In this document: piece after piece, positions 1 to 10,642 of the stretch
Position numbering within the stretch: position 1 is the stretch's first letter
Layout of the letters: each line of letters opens with the position of its first letter
NCBI RefSeq assembly: GCF_029623955.1
Contig: NZ_JARSBP010000002.1
Location: forward strand, 558,001 to 622,000
Source of the DNA: Mycobacterium sp. 236(2023)
GTDB taxonomy: Bacteria; Actinomycetota; Actinomycetes; Mycobacteriales; Mycobacteriaceae
Direction of reading: 5' to 3'
DNA length: 64,000 bases
Position numbers and translations under genes: made by a program
The notes under the pieces: model-generated
The model's input: only the letters and a program-made list of their open reading frames with translations
Told to the model about the DNA's origin: nothing
The model's database searches: none

Positions 1-1206
1 CCGCACCCTGTCCTGGACGCGCCGGGTGCGCAGGGTGAGCACGCGCGGCACCTCCGATTCGGCGCCCATCGCGTCGAGGGCGTTGTGGATCAGGTTCGTC
101 CACACCTGGTTCAGCTCGGCCGGGTAGCAGGGCAGCGGGGGTAGCGCGAGGTCGAAGTCGCGGACCACCGACACGCCCGCCCCGAGCCGGTGGGAGACCA
201 TCGACAGGGTCGCCTCCAGAAGCTCGTGGACGTCGACGACGTCGAACGGCGCGCGGTCGAGTTGCGTGTACTGCTTGGCCTGGTCGACCAGCGTCGAGAT
301 CCGCTTGGTCGAGTCGGTGATCTCGGTCAGCAGCAGCTCGGTCTCGGCCGTGCACGCGAGCCAGCGGATCACGGGGGTGAGGTCATCTGCGACGCAGCAC
401 GGGGACGCCGAGATCCGTTCCATCCAGTCGATGTCGAGGCCGGCCTCGGCGAAGATCGCGGCGTGCTCCCAGGCGTCCTCGACGCCGTGGTCGTCGAGCC
501 ACTGGCCGAGCGCTTCCTCCAGATCGGACTTCTCGACCGCGGTGAGGTCCTTGGGCTTGCCCGCCAATTCGGCGACCCGGTCCTGCAATTCGACGAGTGA
601 GTCCATCGCCTCCGGCGCCACCGTGCGGGGCAGCTCCGCGCGGCGGTGCCGCATCCCGGCGATCTGGGTGCGCAGACCGTTGGCGGCCCGGACGGCGGCC
701 GCCGCCGGATTGTTCAGCTCGTGGGTGAGCCCCGCGGTCATCTGGCCGAGCTGCACCAGCCGGTCGTGCGGCCCGAGGATGCGGCGTTGATGGAAGCGGC
801 CGTGGGAGTGGCCGACGAGCAGGTGCGTCGCCATCGGGAACTCCGTGACGAGGAGGTTCCCCAGCGTGGTCGCCGGGATCGCCAGGACCCGCGACGGACG
901 GGTCAGCGTGCCGGTGTTCTCGTAGGTGGTCGGCTCGTCGAGCAGGAACGCCGACCACGCCCCGAAATACGAGCCCGGGGTGTCCGCACGCCAGATGTCG
1001 ATGTCGCGGGTGCCGGACCGCTTCGACAGCGCCACCTCACCGTCGAGCAGCACATAGAAGTAGTCGGCGGGCTCCCCCTCGCGGCAGAGCTCACCGGCGG
1101 GATAGGTGTCGACCCGGCCGTCTGCGCACAGCGTCATCAGCTGCGCGTCGGTCAGACCTTCGAAGATGAAGAGCCCGCGCAATTCGGACAGGTCGCACGT
1201 GCTCAT
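1..1206 (-). CDS. Sensor histidine kinase with N-terminal cyclic-nucleotide-binding domain (partial, C-terminus off window)
   Basis: Translated by hand from the ATG at 1206. An N-terminal cNMP-binding (Crp-like) domain of about 130 residues is followed by a kinase dimerisation segment whose H-box reads LTHELNNP (phospho-accepting His) and by the N-box NLIHNALDAM of a HATPase domain. The reading frame runs off the left edge, so the G-boxes are not visible. The start overlaps the stop of the upstream receiver/TrxR-like gene (ATGA at 1203-1206), which implies co-transcription and a kinase-regulator pair. The substrate of the Crp-like domain is unknown; members can sense nucleotides or redox state. 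Cytoplasmic, with no membrane segment seen. The family call is firm; the signal is unknown. Confidence 0.85.
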   Translation of the reverse strand, partial: MSTCDLSELRGLFIFEGLTDAQLMTLCADGRVDTYPAGELCREGEPADYFYVLLDGEVALSKRSGTRDIDIWRADTPGSYFGAWSAFLLDEPTTYENTGTLTRPSRVLAIPATTLGNLLVTEFPMATHLLVGHSHGRFHQRRILGPHDRLVQLGQMTAGLTHELNNPAAAAVRAANGLRTQIAGMRHRRAELPRTVAPEAMDSLVELQDRVAELAGKPKDLTAVEKSDLEEALGQWLDDHGVEDAWEHAAIFAEAGLDIDWMERISASPCCVADDLTPVIRWLACTAETELLLTEITDSTKRISTLVDQAKQYTQLDRAPFDVVDVHELLEATLSMVSHRLGAGVSVVRDFDLALPPLPCYPAELNQVWTNLIHNALDAMGAESEVPRVLTLRTRRVQDRVR

Positions 1207-2867
1207 GTCTCGGCCAGGTACCGGTGCACGAGCATCACCGCCATCGATCCTTCGCCGACGGCCGCCGCCACCCGCTTGGCCGACTCGGCGCGGACGTCGC
1301 CGGCCACGAACACCCCGGGAACGCTCGACTCTAGGTGGTGCGGTGGGCGTTCCAGCGTCCAGCCGCTGATGTCACGCAGGTCCGGTCCGGACACGATGAA
1401 CCCGTGGTCGTCGCGGACGACGACACCGTCGAGCCATTCGGTGCGGGGTTCGGCGCCGATGAAGATGAACATCCGCCCGCACTGGTGTTCCTCGCGCTCA
1501 CCGGTCTTGGTGTTCTCCAGGCAGATGCCTTCGAGGTGGCCGTCGCCCTTGACCGCATGCACGACGGTGTTGGGCATCTCCCTGATGTTGTCCTGCGCCC
1601 TGATCTGCTGGATCAGGTAATGCGACATCGAATCCTCGAGCGTGCGGCGGATGACGATGTTCACGGTCTTGGCGGTGCGGGCCAGGTACATCGCGGCCTG
1701 CCCGGCCGAGTTGGCGCCGCCGATGACGAACACCTCGTCGTTGTCGCAGTCCGAAGCCACCGACGCCGTCGCCCCGTAGTAGACGCCCGCGCCGGTCAGG
1801 CCGTCGCAGCCTTCCGCCGACAGCTGCCGGTACTCGACGCCCATTGCAAGGATCACCGCGCGGGTCCCGATGGTGCGACCGTCGGACAGGTGGATCGTGC
1901 GGGCGCTGCCGTCGACCTCCAGATGGGTCACCTCGGCCGCGGTGATCAGTTCGGCCTCGAACTTCTCGGCCTGGCGGCGGGCCCGCTCGGCCAGCTGCGC
2001 CCCGGAGAGTCCGTCGGGGAAGCCCAGATAGTTCTCGATGCGGGAGCTCTGCCCAGCCTGTCCGCCGGTGGCGGTGCGCTCGATGAGCACCGTCTTGAGA
2101 CCCTCGGACGCCCCGTACACGGCGGCGGCCAGACCTGCGGGGCCACCGCCGATGACGACGAGGTCGTAGAAGTCGTCCGACGGGGTGGTGGTCAGGCCGA
2201 GGGTGGCGGCCAGCTCGGCGTCGGTCGGGTCGACCAGCGTCTCGCCCTGCTCGGTGATGACGATCGGCAGTGTCAGCCCGTCCTGGCCCGCGGCCTCCAG
2301 CAGCTGTGCGCCCTTGGCCTCGTCGGAGCGAAACCACGTGTAGTACAGGCGATTTCGGGCCAGGAACTCGCGCACCTCCGAGGATCGCGCGTTCCACGGG
2401 TGCCCGATGATCTTGGTGTGCGGGATCGCGCGGTCGCCCGTCGAGCGCCATGCATCGAGCAGTGCGTCGATCACCGGGTACAGCTTCTCCTCCGGCGGAT
2501 CCCACGGCTTGAGCAGGTAGTGGTCCAGGTCGACGACGTTGATGGCGTCGATCGCGGCGTGCGTGTCGGCGTAGGCGGTGAGCAGCACGCGGCGGGCCAT
2601 CGGGAAGATGTCCATCGCGGCTTCGAGGAACTCGATGCCGCTCATCTGCGGCATCCGGTAGTCGGCGACGAACACCGCCACCGTCTCCCCGCGCAACTTC
2701 AGTTCGTTCAGCGTCTCCAGCGCATCGGGGCCCGATTCCGCACGCACGATGCGGTACTTCTCGCCGTAATGCCGGCGCAGATCGCGCGCCACGGCACGCG
2801 ACACCGCGGGGTCGTCGTCAACGGTCAAGATCACGGGTTTGCGGGGCTGGTGCTCAGGTCCAGTCAT
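1203..2867 (-). CDS. Response regulator receiver fused to glutaredoxin-like and thioredoxin-reductase-like FAD domains
   Basis: A protein of 554 aa. Residues 12-135 form a complete receiver (acidic cluster D17-D19, phospho-acceptor D69, T97, K120). Residues about 150-225 look like a glutaredoxin/thioredoxin fold (a cis-Pro-type LPIVI strand, then a VDPTDAELAATLGL-type end). Residues 234-554 are a TrxB-like FAD/NAD(P)H module with GGGPAGLAA and IGGANSAGQAA dinucleotide motifs. The usual CxxC of TrxB is replaced by GATA (365-368), and the Grx-like domain also has no CxxC, so the classical dithiol relay is absent. ATG at 2867 preferred over the GTG directly before it; the sequence just upstream is TTATCG-like and leaves little leader. 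Overlaps the downstream kinase gene by 4 bases. Likely the kinase's partner; the output is probably enzymatic rather than DNA binding. Confidence 0.85.
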   Translation of the reverse strand: MTGPEHQPRKPVILTVDDDPAVSRAVARDLRRHYGEKYRIVRAESGPDALETLNELKLRGETVAVFVADYRMPQMSGIEFLEAAMDIFPMARRVLLTAYADTHAAIDAINVVDLDHYLLKPWDPPEEKLYPVIDALLDAWRSTGDRAIPHTKIIGHPWNARSSEVREFLARNRLYYTWFRSDEAKGAQLLEAAGQDGLTLPIVITEQGETLVDPTDAELAATLGLTTTPSDDFYDLVVIGGGPAGLAAAVYGASEGLKTVLIERTATGGQAGQSSRIENYLGFPDGLSGAQLAERARRQAEKFEAELITAAEVTHLEVDGSARTIHLSDGRTIGTRAVILAMGVEYRQLSAEGCDGLTGAGVYYGATASVASDCDNDEVFVIGGANSAGQAAMYLARTAKTVNIVIRRTLEDSMSHYLIQQIRAQDNIREMPNTVVHAVKGDGHLEGICLENTKTGEREEHQCGRMFIFIGAEPRTEWLDGVVVRDDHGFIVSGPDLRDISGWTLERPPHHLESSVPGVFVAGDVRAESAKRVAAAVGEGSMAVMLVHRYLAET

Positions 2868-2906
2868 CACGATAAGTATGCGCCCGCTGTCCAGCGGGAA
2901 TCTGGG

Positions 2907-4322
2907 TCAGGCCGGGCCGTTCTCCGTGGGCGCAACCGCCTGCTCAGGACTGCGGTTGAGCATCCCCGCGAGATCGATACCGGACGACTTCAGCGTCTCG
3001 ACGATCTTGGCCACCGCGAGCGGGCTGACGCCGAGCAGACCGCCGAGGGCGTCCTGGGTGTCCGACGCGCCGCCGATGATCGACAGCCGTTCGATCTCCG
3101 AGAGGGGCATCGCCGCGGCCTCGGTCGCCTTGACCACCGACTGCAGTACGTCGGGCAGCGTCTGCAGGCGCGCGGCCTCGGGGGAGTAGGAATTCAGTGC
3201 GGCGGCGATCTCCTTCTTGCCTGCGGCCTCGGCGACCAGCCTGGCCTTGATGCCGTCGGCCTCGGCCTGGCGTTCGACGCGCAGCGCGTCCGCGGCGGCC
3301 TTTCTTGCGTCGGCGGCGGCTTGACCGGCCAGGATCGTGGCCTGGCGCTGGCCCTCGGCCCGGGCGATGTCGGCCGCGCGTTGTGCCTCGGCGGGGGCGA
3401 TGACGTCGGCCTGCAGCGCCGCCTGCGACTGTTCGGCGCGGCGTTGCTCGACCTCGATGCGGGCCTGCACGCGTGCGGCCTCGGCCTGTTCGATCGCGAT
3501 ACCGACGTCCTTCTGCGCGCGGGCGTTGGCCAGCGGGCCGGCCTGATCGGCCTGCGCGTTCTCGGCTTCGGTCTGGGCGCGCAGCCGGGCCAGCTCGACG
3601 TCGCGCTTCTGGTTGGCCGTGGCGATCGCGGTATCGGCCTCGGCCTGGGCGATGGATCCCGCCTGCCGTGCCCGTGCCGACTGGATCTGCGCATCGCGCT
3701 CGGCTTCGGCGGTGCCGACGGTGGCGTCGCGCTTGACCTCGGCGATACGGCGCTGACCGAGGGACTTGAGGTAGTCGTTGGCGTCGGAGATGCCGGCGAT
3801 CTTGAGGACGTCGACCTCCATGCCGATGCGGGCGAGGTCGCTGCCGGCCTCTTCGACGACGCTGCGGGCCAGGGTGTCGCGGTTGGAGTTGAGGTCCTCG
3901 ACGGTCATGGTGGCGGTGATGCCGCGCAGGCTGCCCGCGAGGATCTCGTTGATCTGGCGCTGCAACTCGTTGAGGTCGGACGTCAGGAACCGCTGGACGG
4001 CGGTCTGGACGGCCTCGTCGGCGGACCCGATCCGCACCAGGCCGACGGCCTCGACGTTGACCGGAACGCCGTTGTTGGACAGCGCGTTCTGCAGGTTGAT
4101 GCTGACGTTGAACGGCTCCAGGCTCATGATGTCGACGCGTTCGATGCCGGGGACCCGGAACCGCGCACCGCCGCGCACGACTTTCGGCGTGCCGCGTCCG
4201 GTGAACACCGCGACCTCGTTCGGCGGCACCTTGATGTAGTTCTTGACGTAGACGATCGGCAGCGCCACGAACAACAGCAGGCCGGCGACGACGGCGACGA
4301 TGACGATCATCAGGAAGGACAT
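2907..4322 (-). CDS. Flotillin-like SPFH-domain membrane protein
   Basis: A protein of 471 aa. The N-terminus MSFLMIVIVAVVAGLLLFVA is a membrane-inserting hydrophobic segment. It is followed by an SPFH/band-7 domain (about 30-200) and a long Ala/Glu/Arg-rich coiled coil (about 200-400) with the EA-rich repeats typical of flotillins. Flotillins assemble membrane microdomain scaffolds. The ATG at 4322 is chosen because it begins the hydrophobic segment; a longer frame upstream would only add an Arg-rich shadow. The NfeD-like gene ends 5 bases upstream, the usual flotillin/NfeD partnership, so the two are probably one transcript. Confidence in the family is high; the physiological role here is inferred. 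Confidence 0.9.
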   Translation of the reverse strand: MSFLMIVIVAVVAGLLLFVALPIVYVKNYIKVPPNEVAVFTGRGTPKVVRGGARFRVPGIERVDIMSLEPFNVSINLQNALSNNGVPVNVEAVGLVRIGSADEAVQTAVQRFLTSDLNELQRQINEILAGSLRGITATMTVEDLNSNRDTLARSVVEEAGSDLARIGMEVDVLKIAGISDANDYLKSLGQRRIAEVKRDATVGTAEAERDAQIQSARARQAGSIAQAEADTAIATANQKRDVELARLRAQTEAENAQADQAGPLANARAQKDVGIAIEQAEAARVQARIEVEQRRAEQSQAALQADVIAPAEAQRAADIARAEGQRQATILAGQAAADARKAAADALRVERQAEADGIKARLVAEAAGKKEIAAALNSYSPEAARLQTLPDVLQSVVKATEAAAMPLSEIERLSIIGGASDTQDALGGLLGVSPLAVAKIVETLKSSGIDLAGMLNRSPEQAVAPTENGPA

Positions 4323-4327
4323 TCGGG

Positions 4328-4855
4328 TCAGTTCCTTTCGGCGGTGGGCAGATCGGGGTCGAGGCCGGGGACGGTGACGACGTGGATGTAGTCGGCGTCG
4401 ACGTCGGCGATGTAGACCTGGGTGGATTTGGCCAGCGTGGCGGGTTCGGCGGTGACCGCGCGGGCCCGGATCCGGTAGCCGTCGGGATCGACGAACGCCA
4501 CCTCGCCCCACCCGTCGGTGGGGATGTCGAGGACGACGGTTCCGAGCAGCCCGATGTAGGAGTCCATACCGCGCAGGGAATTCGACTCCTGACGCCGCAG
4601 GTACGGCAGCAGGACCCCCTGCAGGGCGCCGATGAGCAGCAGGCCGCTCACCACGGCGACGACAGCCGAGCCGAGCGTGCCGAGTCCGGTCCAGGTGGCG
4701 ATCAACCCGCCGGTGCCCGCGCCGAGAAGGCCGGCGGACAGGCTGGTCAGACTCAGGAAGGGCAGGCCGTCATGGCCGAACTCGACGTCGGTCAGCAGGA
4801 CAGCGGCCAGTATCGCGACCCCTCCGACACCGAACGCGGCGAGATAGACCCACAT
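4328..4855 (-). CDS. NfeD-like membrane protein, partner of flotillin
   Basis: A protein of 175 aa. The N-terminal half carries several hydrophobic segments (from WVYLAAFGVGGVAILAAVLL to SAVVAVVSGLLLIGALQGVLL). The C-terminal ~70 residues form a soluble beta-rich part (MDSYIGLLGTVVLDIP onward) consistent with the OB-fold of NfeD-type proteins. ATG at 4855 chosen; the longer frame to 4936 adds a polar leader without support. Ends 5 bases before the flotillin start. NfeD-family proteins act with flotillins in membrane organisation; lacking the protease domain, this is the short form. Confidence 0.75.
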   Translation of the reverse strand: MWVYLAAFGVGGVAILAAVLLTDVEFGHDGLPFLSLTSLSAGLLGAGTGGLIATWTGLGTLGSAVVAVVSGLLLIGALQGVLLPYLRRQESNSLRGMDSYIGLLGTVVLDIPTDGWGEVAFVDPDGYRIRARAVTAEPATLAKSTQVYIADVDADYIHVVTVPGLDPDLPTAERN

Positions 4856-4901
4856 CACAGGACGATCTTCGCACCCGAGCGGCACCCCGACCGCGCAGAT
4901 T

Positions 4902-4929
4902 TTGGGCACAGGCCCGCTGCGAGTAACAT
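4902..4929 (+). promoter_or_regulatory. Possible promoter of the infA ribosomal operon
   Basis: TTGGGC (4902-4907) and TAACAT (4924-4929) sit 16 bases apart on the plus strand, in the 239-base gap between the divergent NfeD-like gene and infA. This resembles a SigA-type promoter and would give a leader of about 160 bases. Pattern match by eye only. Confidence 0.35.
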
Positions 4930-5094
4930 GGATCAACGGTGCGACTTACGCGCCGACTTTTTGCGTGCCCCATCGGGAGAACCTGATTCCAGGGAATTCC
5001 CTAGATCCGGCTCACGTTTTCAAGTCGGATCGAAGGCTGCGCCGAGCAGGCCAGCAAGTCAGGTACGAAACGGAAGCAAGGATCGTTACAGAGT

Positions 5095-5316
5095 ATGGCC
5101 AAAAAAGACGGTGCCATAGAGGTTGAGGGTCGTGTCGTCGAACCCCTGCCCAATGCGATGTTCCGCATTGAGCTGGAGAACGGACACAAGGTCCTCGCCC
5201 ACATCAGCGGCAAGATGCGGCAGCACTACATCCGCATCCTCCCCGAGGATCGCGTGGTCGTGGAGCTCTCGCCCTACGACCTGTCTCGTGGCCGCATCGT
5301 CTACCGCTACAAGTGA
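5095..5316 (+). CDS. infA: Translation initiation factor IF-1
   Basis: A protein of 73 aa, the family's normal length. [23 protein letters not shown] is the classic S1/OB-fold IF-1 start. IF-1 binds the 30S A site and assists IF-2 and IF-3 in initiation. It heads a cluster with rpmJ, rpsM, rpsK, rpsD, rpoA and rplQ, the normal actinobacterial order. Not in doubt. Confidence 0.98.
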
Positions 5317-5397
5317 CGAGCGCTCGCGCGAGTCACCATTGAGCACCGCGTTCCGCACGACCCCAGAACAACCTCGAGAAGAAGGATCGACACAGCC

Positions 5398-5511
5398 GTG
5401 AAGGTGAACCCGAGCGTCAAGCCGATCTGCGACAAGTGCAGGGTGATCCGCCGGCACGGGCGGGTCATGGTGATCTGCTCCGATCCCCGCCACAAGCAGC
5501 GGCAGGGCTAA
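5398..5511 (+). CDS. rpmJ: 50S ribosomal protein L36 (bL36)
   Basis: A 37-residue protein beginning with GTG at 5398, preceded by a GAAGGA ribosome binding site. It carries the zinc-ribbon ligands C11, C14, C27 and H32 of the zinc-binding form of L36. It lies between infA and rpsM, its standard place. Confidence 0.97.
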
Positions 5512-5670
5512 GAGTCCAGCCTCGACGCAGTACCCACAACTGAATGATGAACTCCCAGCACCACTGAGCGGATTGGCCGCTCGCACACGTCCGGCACGGA
5601 GGCCGGGCCCCGGCAAGAGACCGGGAACGGGCTGGGACAAGACCTCCGCAGAGAAGGAATGGCACACTCA

Positions 5671-6045
5671 ATGGCACGTCTTATGGGTGTTGACCTCCCG
5701 CGCGACAAGCGCATGGAGATCGCACTGACCTACATCTACGGCGTCGGCCGTACCCGCTCCCAGGAGATCCTGGAAGCCACCGGTATCAGCCGGGAACTGC
5801 GCACCAAGGATCTGACCGACGATCAGGTCACCCAGCTGCGCGACTACATCGAGGGCAACCTCAAGGTGGAAGGTGATCTGCGCCGCGAGGTGCAGGCCGA
5901 CATCCGTCGCAAGATCGAGATCGGCTGCTACCAGGGCTTGCGGCACCGCCGCGGTCTGCCGGTGCGCGGCCAGCGGACTAAGACCAATGCGCGCACCCGC
6001 AAGGGCCCGAAGCGCACCATCGCCGGCAAGAAGAAGGCCAGGTAA
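5671..6045 (+). CDS. rpsM: 30S ribosomal protein S13 (uS13)
   Basis: A protein of 124 aa, starting [26 protein letters not shown]. The ATG at 5671 is preferred to the in-frame ATG at 5659 because GAGAAGGA lies about 10 bases before 5671 but abuts 5659, and because the length then equals the mycobacterial family. The basic tail ([15 protein letters not shown]) is typical. S13 contacts the P-site tRNA and helps bridge the subunits. Confidence 0.97.
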   Translation: MARLMGVDLPRDKRMEIALTYIYGVGRTRSQEILEATGISRELRTKDLTDDQVTQLRDYIEGNLKVEGDLRREVQADIRRKIEIGCYQGLRHRRGLPVRGQRTKTNARTRKGPKRTIAGKKKAR

Positions 6046-6051
6046 CCCCGG

Positions 6052-6465
6052 ATGGCACAGGCAAAGAAGGCAGGCGCCCCCAAGAAGGGGCAGAAGACCC
6101 GTCGCAGGGAAAAGAAGAACGTCCCGCACGGCGCCGCACACATCAAGAGCACGTTCAACAACACGATTGTGTCCATCACCGATCCTCAGGGCAACGTCAT
6201 CGCCTGGGCCTCGTCGGGACATGTCGGCTTCAAGGGGTCGCGTAAGTCCACCCCGTTCGCCGCGCAGCTCGCTGCCGAGAACGCTGCCCGCAAGGCGCAG
6301 GAGCATGGCGTCAAGAAGGTCGACGTCTTCGTGAAGGGCCCGGGTTCGGGTCGCGAGACCGCCATCCGCTCGCTGCAGGCTGCAGGCCTCGAGGTGGGCG
6401 CGATCTCCGACGTCACACCGCAGCCGCACAACGGCTGCCGTCCGCCCAAGCGGCGCCGGGTCTAG
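6052..6465 (+). CDS. rpsK: 30S ribosomal protein S11 (uS11)
   Basis: A protein of 137 aa with the uS11 core [18 protein letters not shown] and the basic C-terminus [13 protein letters not shown]. It starts 6 bases after rpsM and lies just before rpsD. It is part of the small-subunit platform near the mRNA exit. Confidence 0.98.
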   Translation: MAQAKKAGAPKKGQKTRRREKKNVPHGAAHIKSTFNNTIVSITDPQGNVIAWASSGHVGFKGSRKSTPFAAQLAAENAARKAQEHGVKKVDVFVKGPGSGRETAIRSLQAAGLEVGAISDVTPQPHNGCRPPKRRRV

Positions 6466-6485
6466 GGAACAGGGAGAACTAGAAA

Positions 6486-8217
<1,732 letters not shown>

Positions 8218-8278
8218 CGAGATTCACCGTCCCGGCCCTACCTGATACGGGGGCCGGCCCCACAAGGAGATAGTCGCA

Positions 8279-8881
8279 ATGCCCAAGCCCACCAAGGGTC
8301 CCCGTCTCGGCGGATCGTCCTCGCACCAGAAGGCGCTGCTGGCCAACCTGGCCACGTCGCTGTTCGAGCACGGCCGCATCAAGACGACCGAGCCGAAGGC
8401 ACGGGCGCTGCGTCCGTACGCGGAGAAGCTCATCACCCACGCCAAGAAGGGCACGCTGCACAACCGGCGTGAGGTGATGAAGAAGATCCGCGACAAGGAC
8501 ATCGTCCACGTCCTGTTCGCCGAGATCGGCCCGTTTTTCGCCGATCGTGAGGGTGGCTACACCCGCATCATCAAGGTCGAGAACCGCAAGGGCGACAACG
8601 CCCCGATGGCGGTCATCGAGCTGGTGCGGGAGAAGACCGTGACCTCGGAGGCCAACCGCGCACGTCGCGCGGCCGGTGCTCAGAAGGTCGCGGCCGCAGC
8701 CGCGCCGCAGGCCGCTGTCGAGCCCGAGGTCACCGAAGGCCCGACTGCTGAAGAGGCCGAGGCTGTGGAGGAGACCCCGATCGCCGATGAGGCCGAGGTC
8801 GAGACCCCCGGCACCGTGTCCGAGGAAGCCGCCGAAGAGGCCGCCGAGTCAGCTGAGGACGAGAAGTCTGACGACAAGTAG
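8279..8881 (+). CDS. rplQ: 50S ribosomal protein L17 with long acidic C-terminal extension
   Basis: A protein of 200 aa. Residues 1-120 are a standard L17 ([29 protein letters not shown]). The remaining ~80 residues are an Ala/Glu-rich low-complexity tail (from [18 protein letters not shown]), a feature of mycobacterial L17. The tail probably extends from the ribosome surface; its role is unknown. RBS AAGGAGA precedes the ATG. Last ribosomal gene of the operon; a terminator-like hairpin starts 14 bases after its stop. Confidence 0.97.
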   Translation: MPKPTKGPRLGGSSSHQKALLANLATSLFEHGRIKTTEPKARALRPYAEKLITHAKKGTLHNRREVMKKIRDKDIVHVLFAEIGPFFADREGGYTRIIKVENRKGDNAPMAVIELVREKTVTSEANRARRAAGAQKVAAAAAPQAAVEPEVTEGPTAEEAEAVEETPIADEAEVETPGTVSEEAAEEAAESAEDEKSDDK

Positions 8882-8888
8882 TCATCGC

Positions 8889-9770
8889 ATGAACGAACCC
8901 GCCACCGATTCCGGTGGCGGGTTTGTTCGTTTGCGGCTCGATATCGCTTACGACGGAACCGATTTCGCGGGATGGGCGGCGCAGGCCGGGCACCGCACGG
9001 TCGCGGGTGTCATCGACGACGCGTTGTCGACTATTTTCCGCACGCCGGTGCTGACGGGGGCCGCCGGCCGTACCGACTCGGGGGTGCACGCCACTGGGCA
9101 GGTCGCGCATGTCGACATCCCCGTCGATGCCGTCGCGCATGCCTATCCCCGGACCGTGCGCCCCGGGGAGTCAGAGTTCGGACCGCTCGTCCGTCGGCTG
9201 GCACGGATGCTGACCGAGGACGTCCGGATCCGCGACATCACCCGCGCCGCACCAGGTTTCGACGCCCGGTTCTCGGCGCTGCGCCGCCACTACGTCTACC
9301 GTCTGACGACGGCCGCGTTCGGCGCCGAGCCCGCCGAGGCGCGGTATGTCACGGCATGGCCCCGTGCGCTCGATGTCGACGCCATGGCCGAAGCCGCGCG
9401 GAACCTGTTGGGGCTGCGGAACTTCGCCGCCTTCTGTCGGCACCGCGAGGGCGCGACGACGATCCGGGAGTTGCAGCGGCTGGATTGTGTGCGCGTGGGC
9501 GACCGCGTCGAGGTGCACGTCAGCGCCGACGCGTTCTGCTGGAACATGGTGCGGTCTCTGGTGGGTGCGCTGCTGGCTGTCGGCGAGCACCGCCGCGACG
9601 CCGAATGGCTGGCGGCGCTGCTGGGCGAAACACACCGGTCCAGTGACTTCGCGGCGGCTCCGGCCCGGGGGCTGACGCTGGTCGGCGTGGACTATCCGGC
9701 CGATGACGCGCTCGTCGCGCGCAACGTCATCACGCGGGACCTTCGGACCGCCGACGAGATCGACCGCTAA
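8889..9770 (+). CDS. truA: tRNA pseudouridine(38-40) synthase TruA
   Basis: A protein of 293 aa from ATG 8889. It shows [25 protein letters not shown] and the catalytic-Asp loop [19 protein letters not shown], plus the C-terminal [17 protein letters not shown] motif. TruA modifies U38-U40 in the tRNA anticodon arm. It follows rplQ as in M. tuberculosis. The start is uncertain: a terminator-like hairpin occupies codons 3-13, and TTG at 8931 just upstream of RLDIAYDG is an alternative start that would free the hairpin from the coding region. No good ribosome binding site precedes the ATG. The identity is certain. Confidence 0.93.
   Translation: MNEPATDSGGGFVRLRLDIAYDGTDFAGWAAQAGHRTVAGVIDDALSTIFRTPVLTGAAGRTDSGVHATGQVAHVDIPVDAVAHAYPRTVRPGESEFGPLVRRLARMLTEDVRIRDITRAAPGFDARFSALRRHYVYRLTTAAFGAEPAEARYVTAWPRALDVDAMAEAARNLLGLRNFAAFCRHREGATTIRELQRLDCVRVGDRVEVHVSADAFCWNMVRSLVGALLAVGEHRRDAEWLAALLGETHRSSDFAAAPARGLTLVGVDYPADDALVARNVITRDLRTADEIDR
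8896..8927 (+). terminator. Intrinsic terminator-like hairpin after rplQ, inside the annotated 5' end of truA
   Basis: AACCCGCCACC (8896-8906) and GGTGGCGGGTT (8913-8923) are perfect 11-base arms around a 6-base loop (GATTCC), followed by TGTT. It sits 14 bases downstream of the rplQ stop, the right place to end the ribosomal operon, yet overlaps the first codons of truA if truA starts at 8889. Confidence 0.7.
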
Positions 9771-9954
9771 TGCTCGAGCCCAATGTGTCGTCGCGGTCGT
9801 CGATTACCCCTGCGGAGCCGGAGACGCCAGCCTTCGTGTCCAACTCGTCGAGATGGACTTTGCGGCTGCGCGCCGCGGGATCTTCGCAAATATCGCAGCC
9901 GCACGGATGATGTGGCGTTGAGCATCGCGGAGAGGGCTGTGCAGCAGACAGCTG

Positions 9955-10614
9955 TCAGATACGCGGAGCGATGAAGTCGGCGGCCTGGTTGACCATGCCC
10001 GCGCTGATGTAGGCGGGGGCGAGGTGGTCGGGCCAGTAGTCCTGCCAGTTCTCCGGATCGGTCGGGCTGCAGATCGGGTCGTCCCCATGGCACAGCTCGA
10101 TGGTGCGTTCCCGGTACAGCGGATTGAAGTTCGCGATCGGGGCGACCCACGCGATGCCGTTGCCGAAGAGTGAGATCGCAGCGATGTGCTGATCGGCTCC
10201 GGGCGGCAGCGGTCTCTTGAACCCGAACGCCGCGAACGGAACGGCGAGCACCACGTCCGTCACGGCGGCACCGAGGGAGTAGCCGCCCAGCACCAGCCGG
10301 GTGTTGGGGCAGTTGGCCATGTTCCACTGGATGCGGTTGCTCATGTCGTTGGCGCCGATGTCGATCTCGGTGTCGGCGGGATACTTCACCGCGTAGAGCC
10401 CGATGTTCTTACCGGTCTTCGAGCGCAGCGCGCTGATCAAGGCGTTGCCGATCTGCCCCACGCCTGCGGGTTCGACACGGCCGCGGGCGAAGATCAGCTC
10501 GGCGTCGGGGCACGACTGCGCCGATGCCGCAGGAGGCAGGATCAGTGCGGCGACACCCATCACGAGCGCGGCGACGAGCGGGAGAACCCGGAATTTTCGC
10601 AACTGACCAATCAC
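9955..10614 (-). CDS. Secreted cutinase-family esterase (first of three)
   Basis: A protein of 219 aa with an N-terminal signal peptide (hydrophobic VLPLVAALVMGVAALILPPAASA, then AQSCPD, so cleavage probably after SAQS or ASA). Cutinase fold: nucleophile elbow GYSLG, LCHGDDPIC carrying the acid, and a downstream His in PDHLAPAY. The cysteines are placed for the family's disulfides. Mycobacterial cutinase-like proteins act as esterases, lipases or phospholipases at the cell surface. It heads downstream of two paralogues on the same strand, separated by 28 bases. Upstream to truA lie 184 bases with no recognised feature. Confidence 0.92.
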   Translation of the reverse strand: MIGQLRKFRVLPLVAALVMGVAALILPPAASAQSCPDAELIFARGRVEPAGVGQIGNALISALRSKTGKNIGLYAVKYPADTEIDIGANDMSNRIQWNMANCPNTRLVLGGYSLGAAVTDVVLAVPFAAFGFKRPLPPGADQHIAAISLFGNGIAWVAPIANFNPLYRERTIELCHGDDPICSPTDPENWQDYWPDHLAPAYISAGMVNQAADFIAPRI

Positions 10615-10642
10615 TGGGCCGATCCTAGTTGGCTGTCAGCAT

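Noticed and set aside
1335..4391. A plus-strand open frame of about 1000 codons antisense to the TrxR-like and flotillin genes
   Set aside because: Its content is low-complexity Gly/Asp/Val/Arg and mirrors the codon structure of two clear minus-strand genes; it is a high-GC shadow.
4991..5002. AGGGAATTCCCT palindrome upstream of infA
   Set aside because: Short, isolated, with no regulator or second copy nearby; kept as coincidence.
9771..9954. Short open frames between truA and the first cutinase gene
   Set aside because: No ribosome site, no family pattern and composition like antisense shadow.
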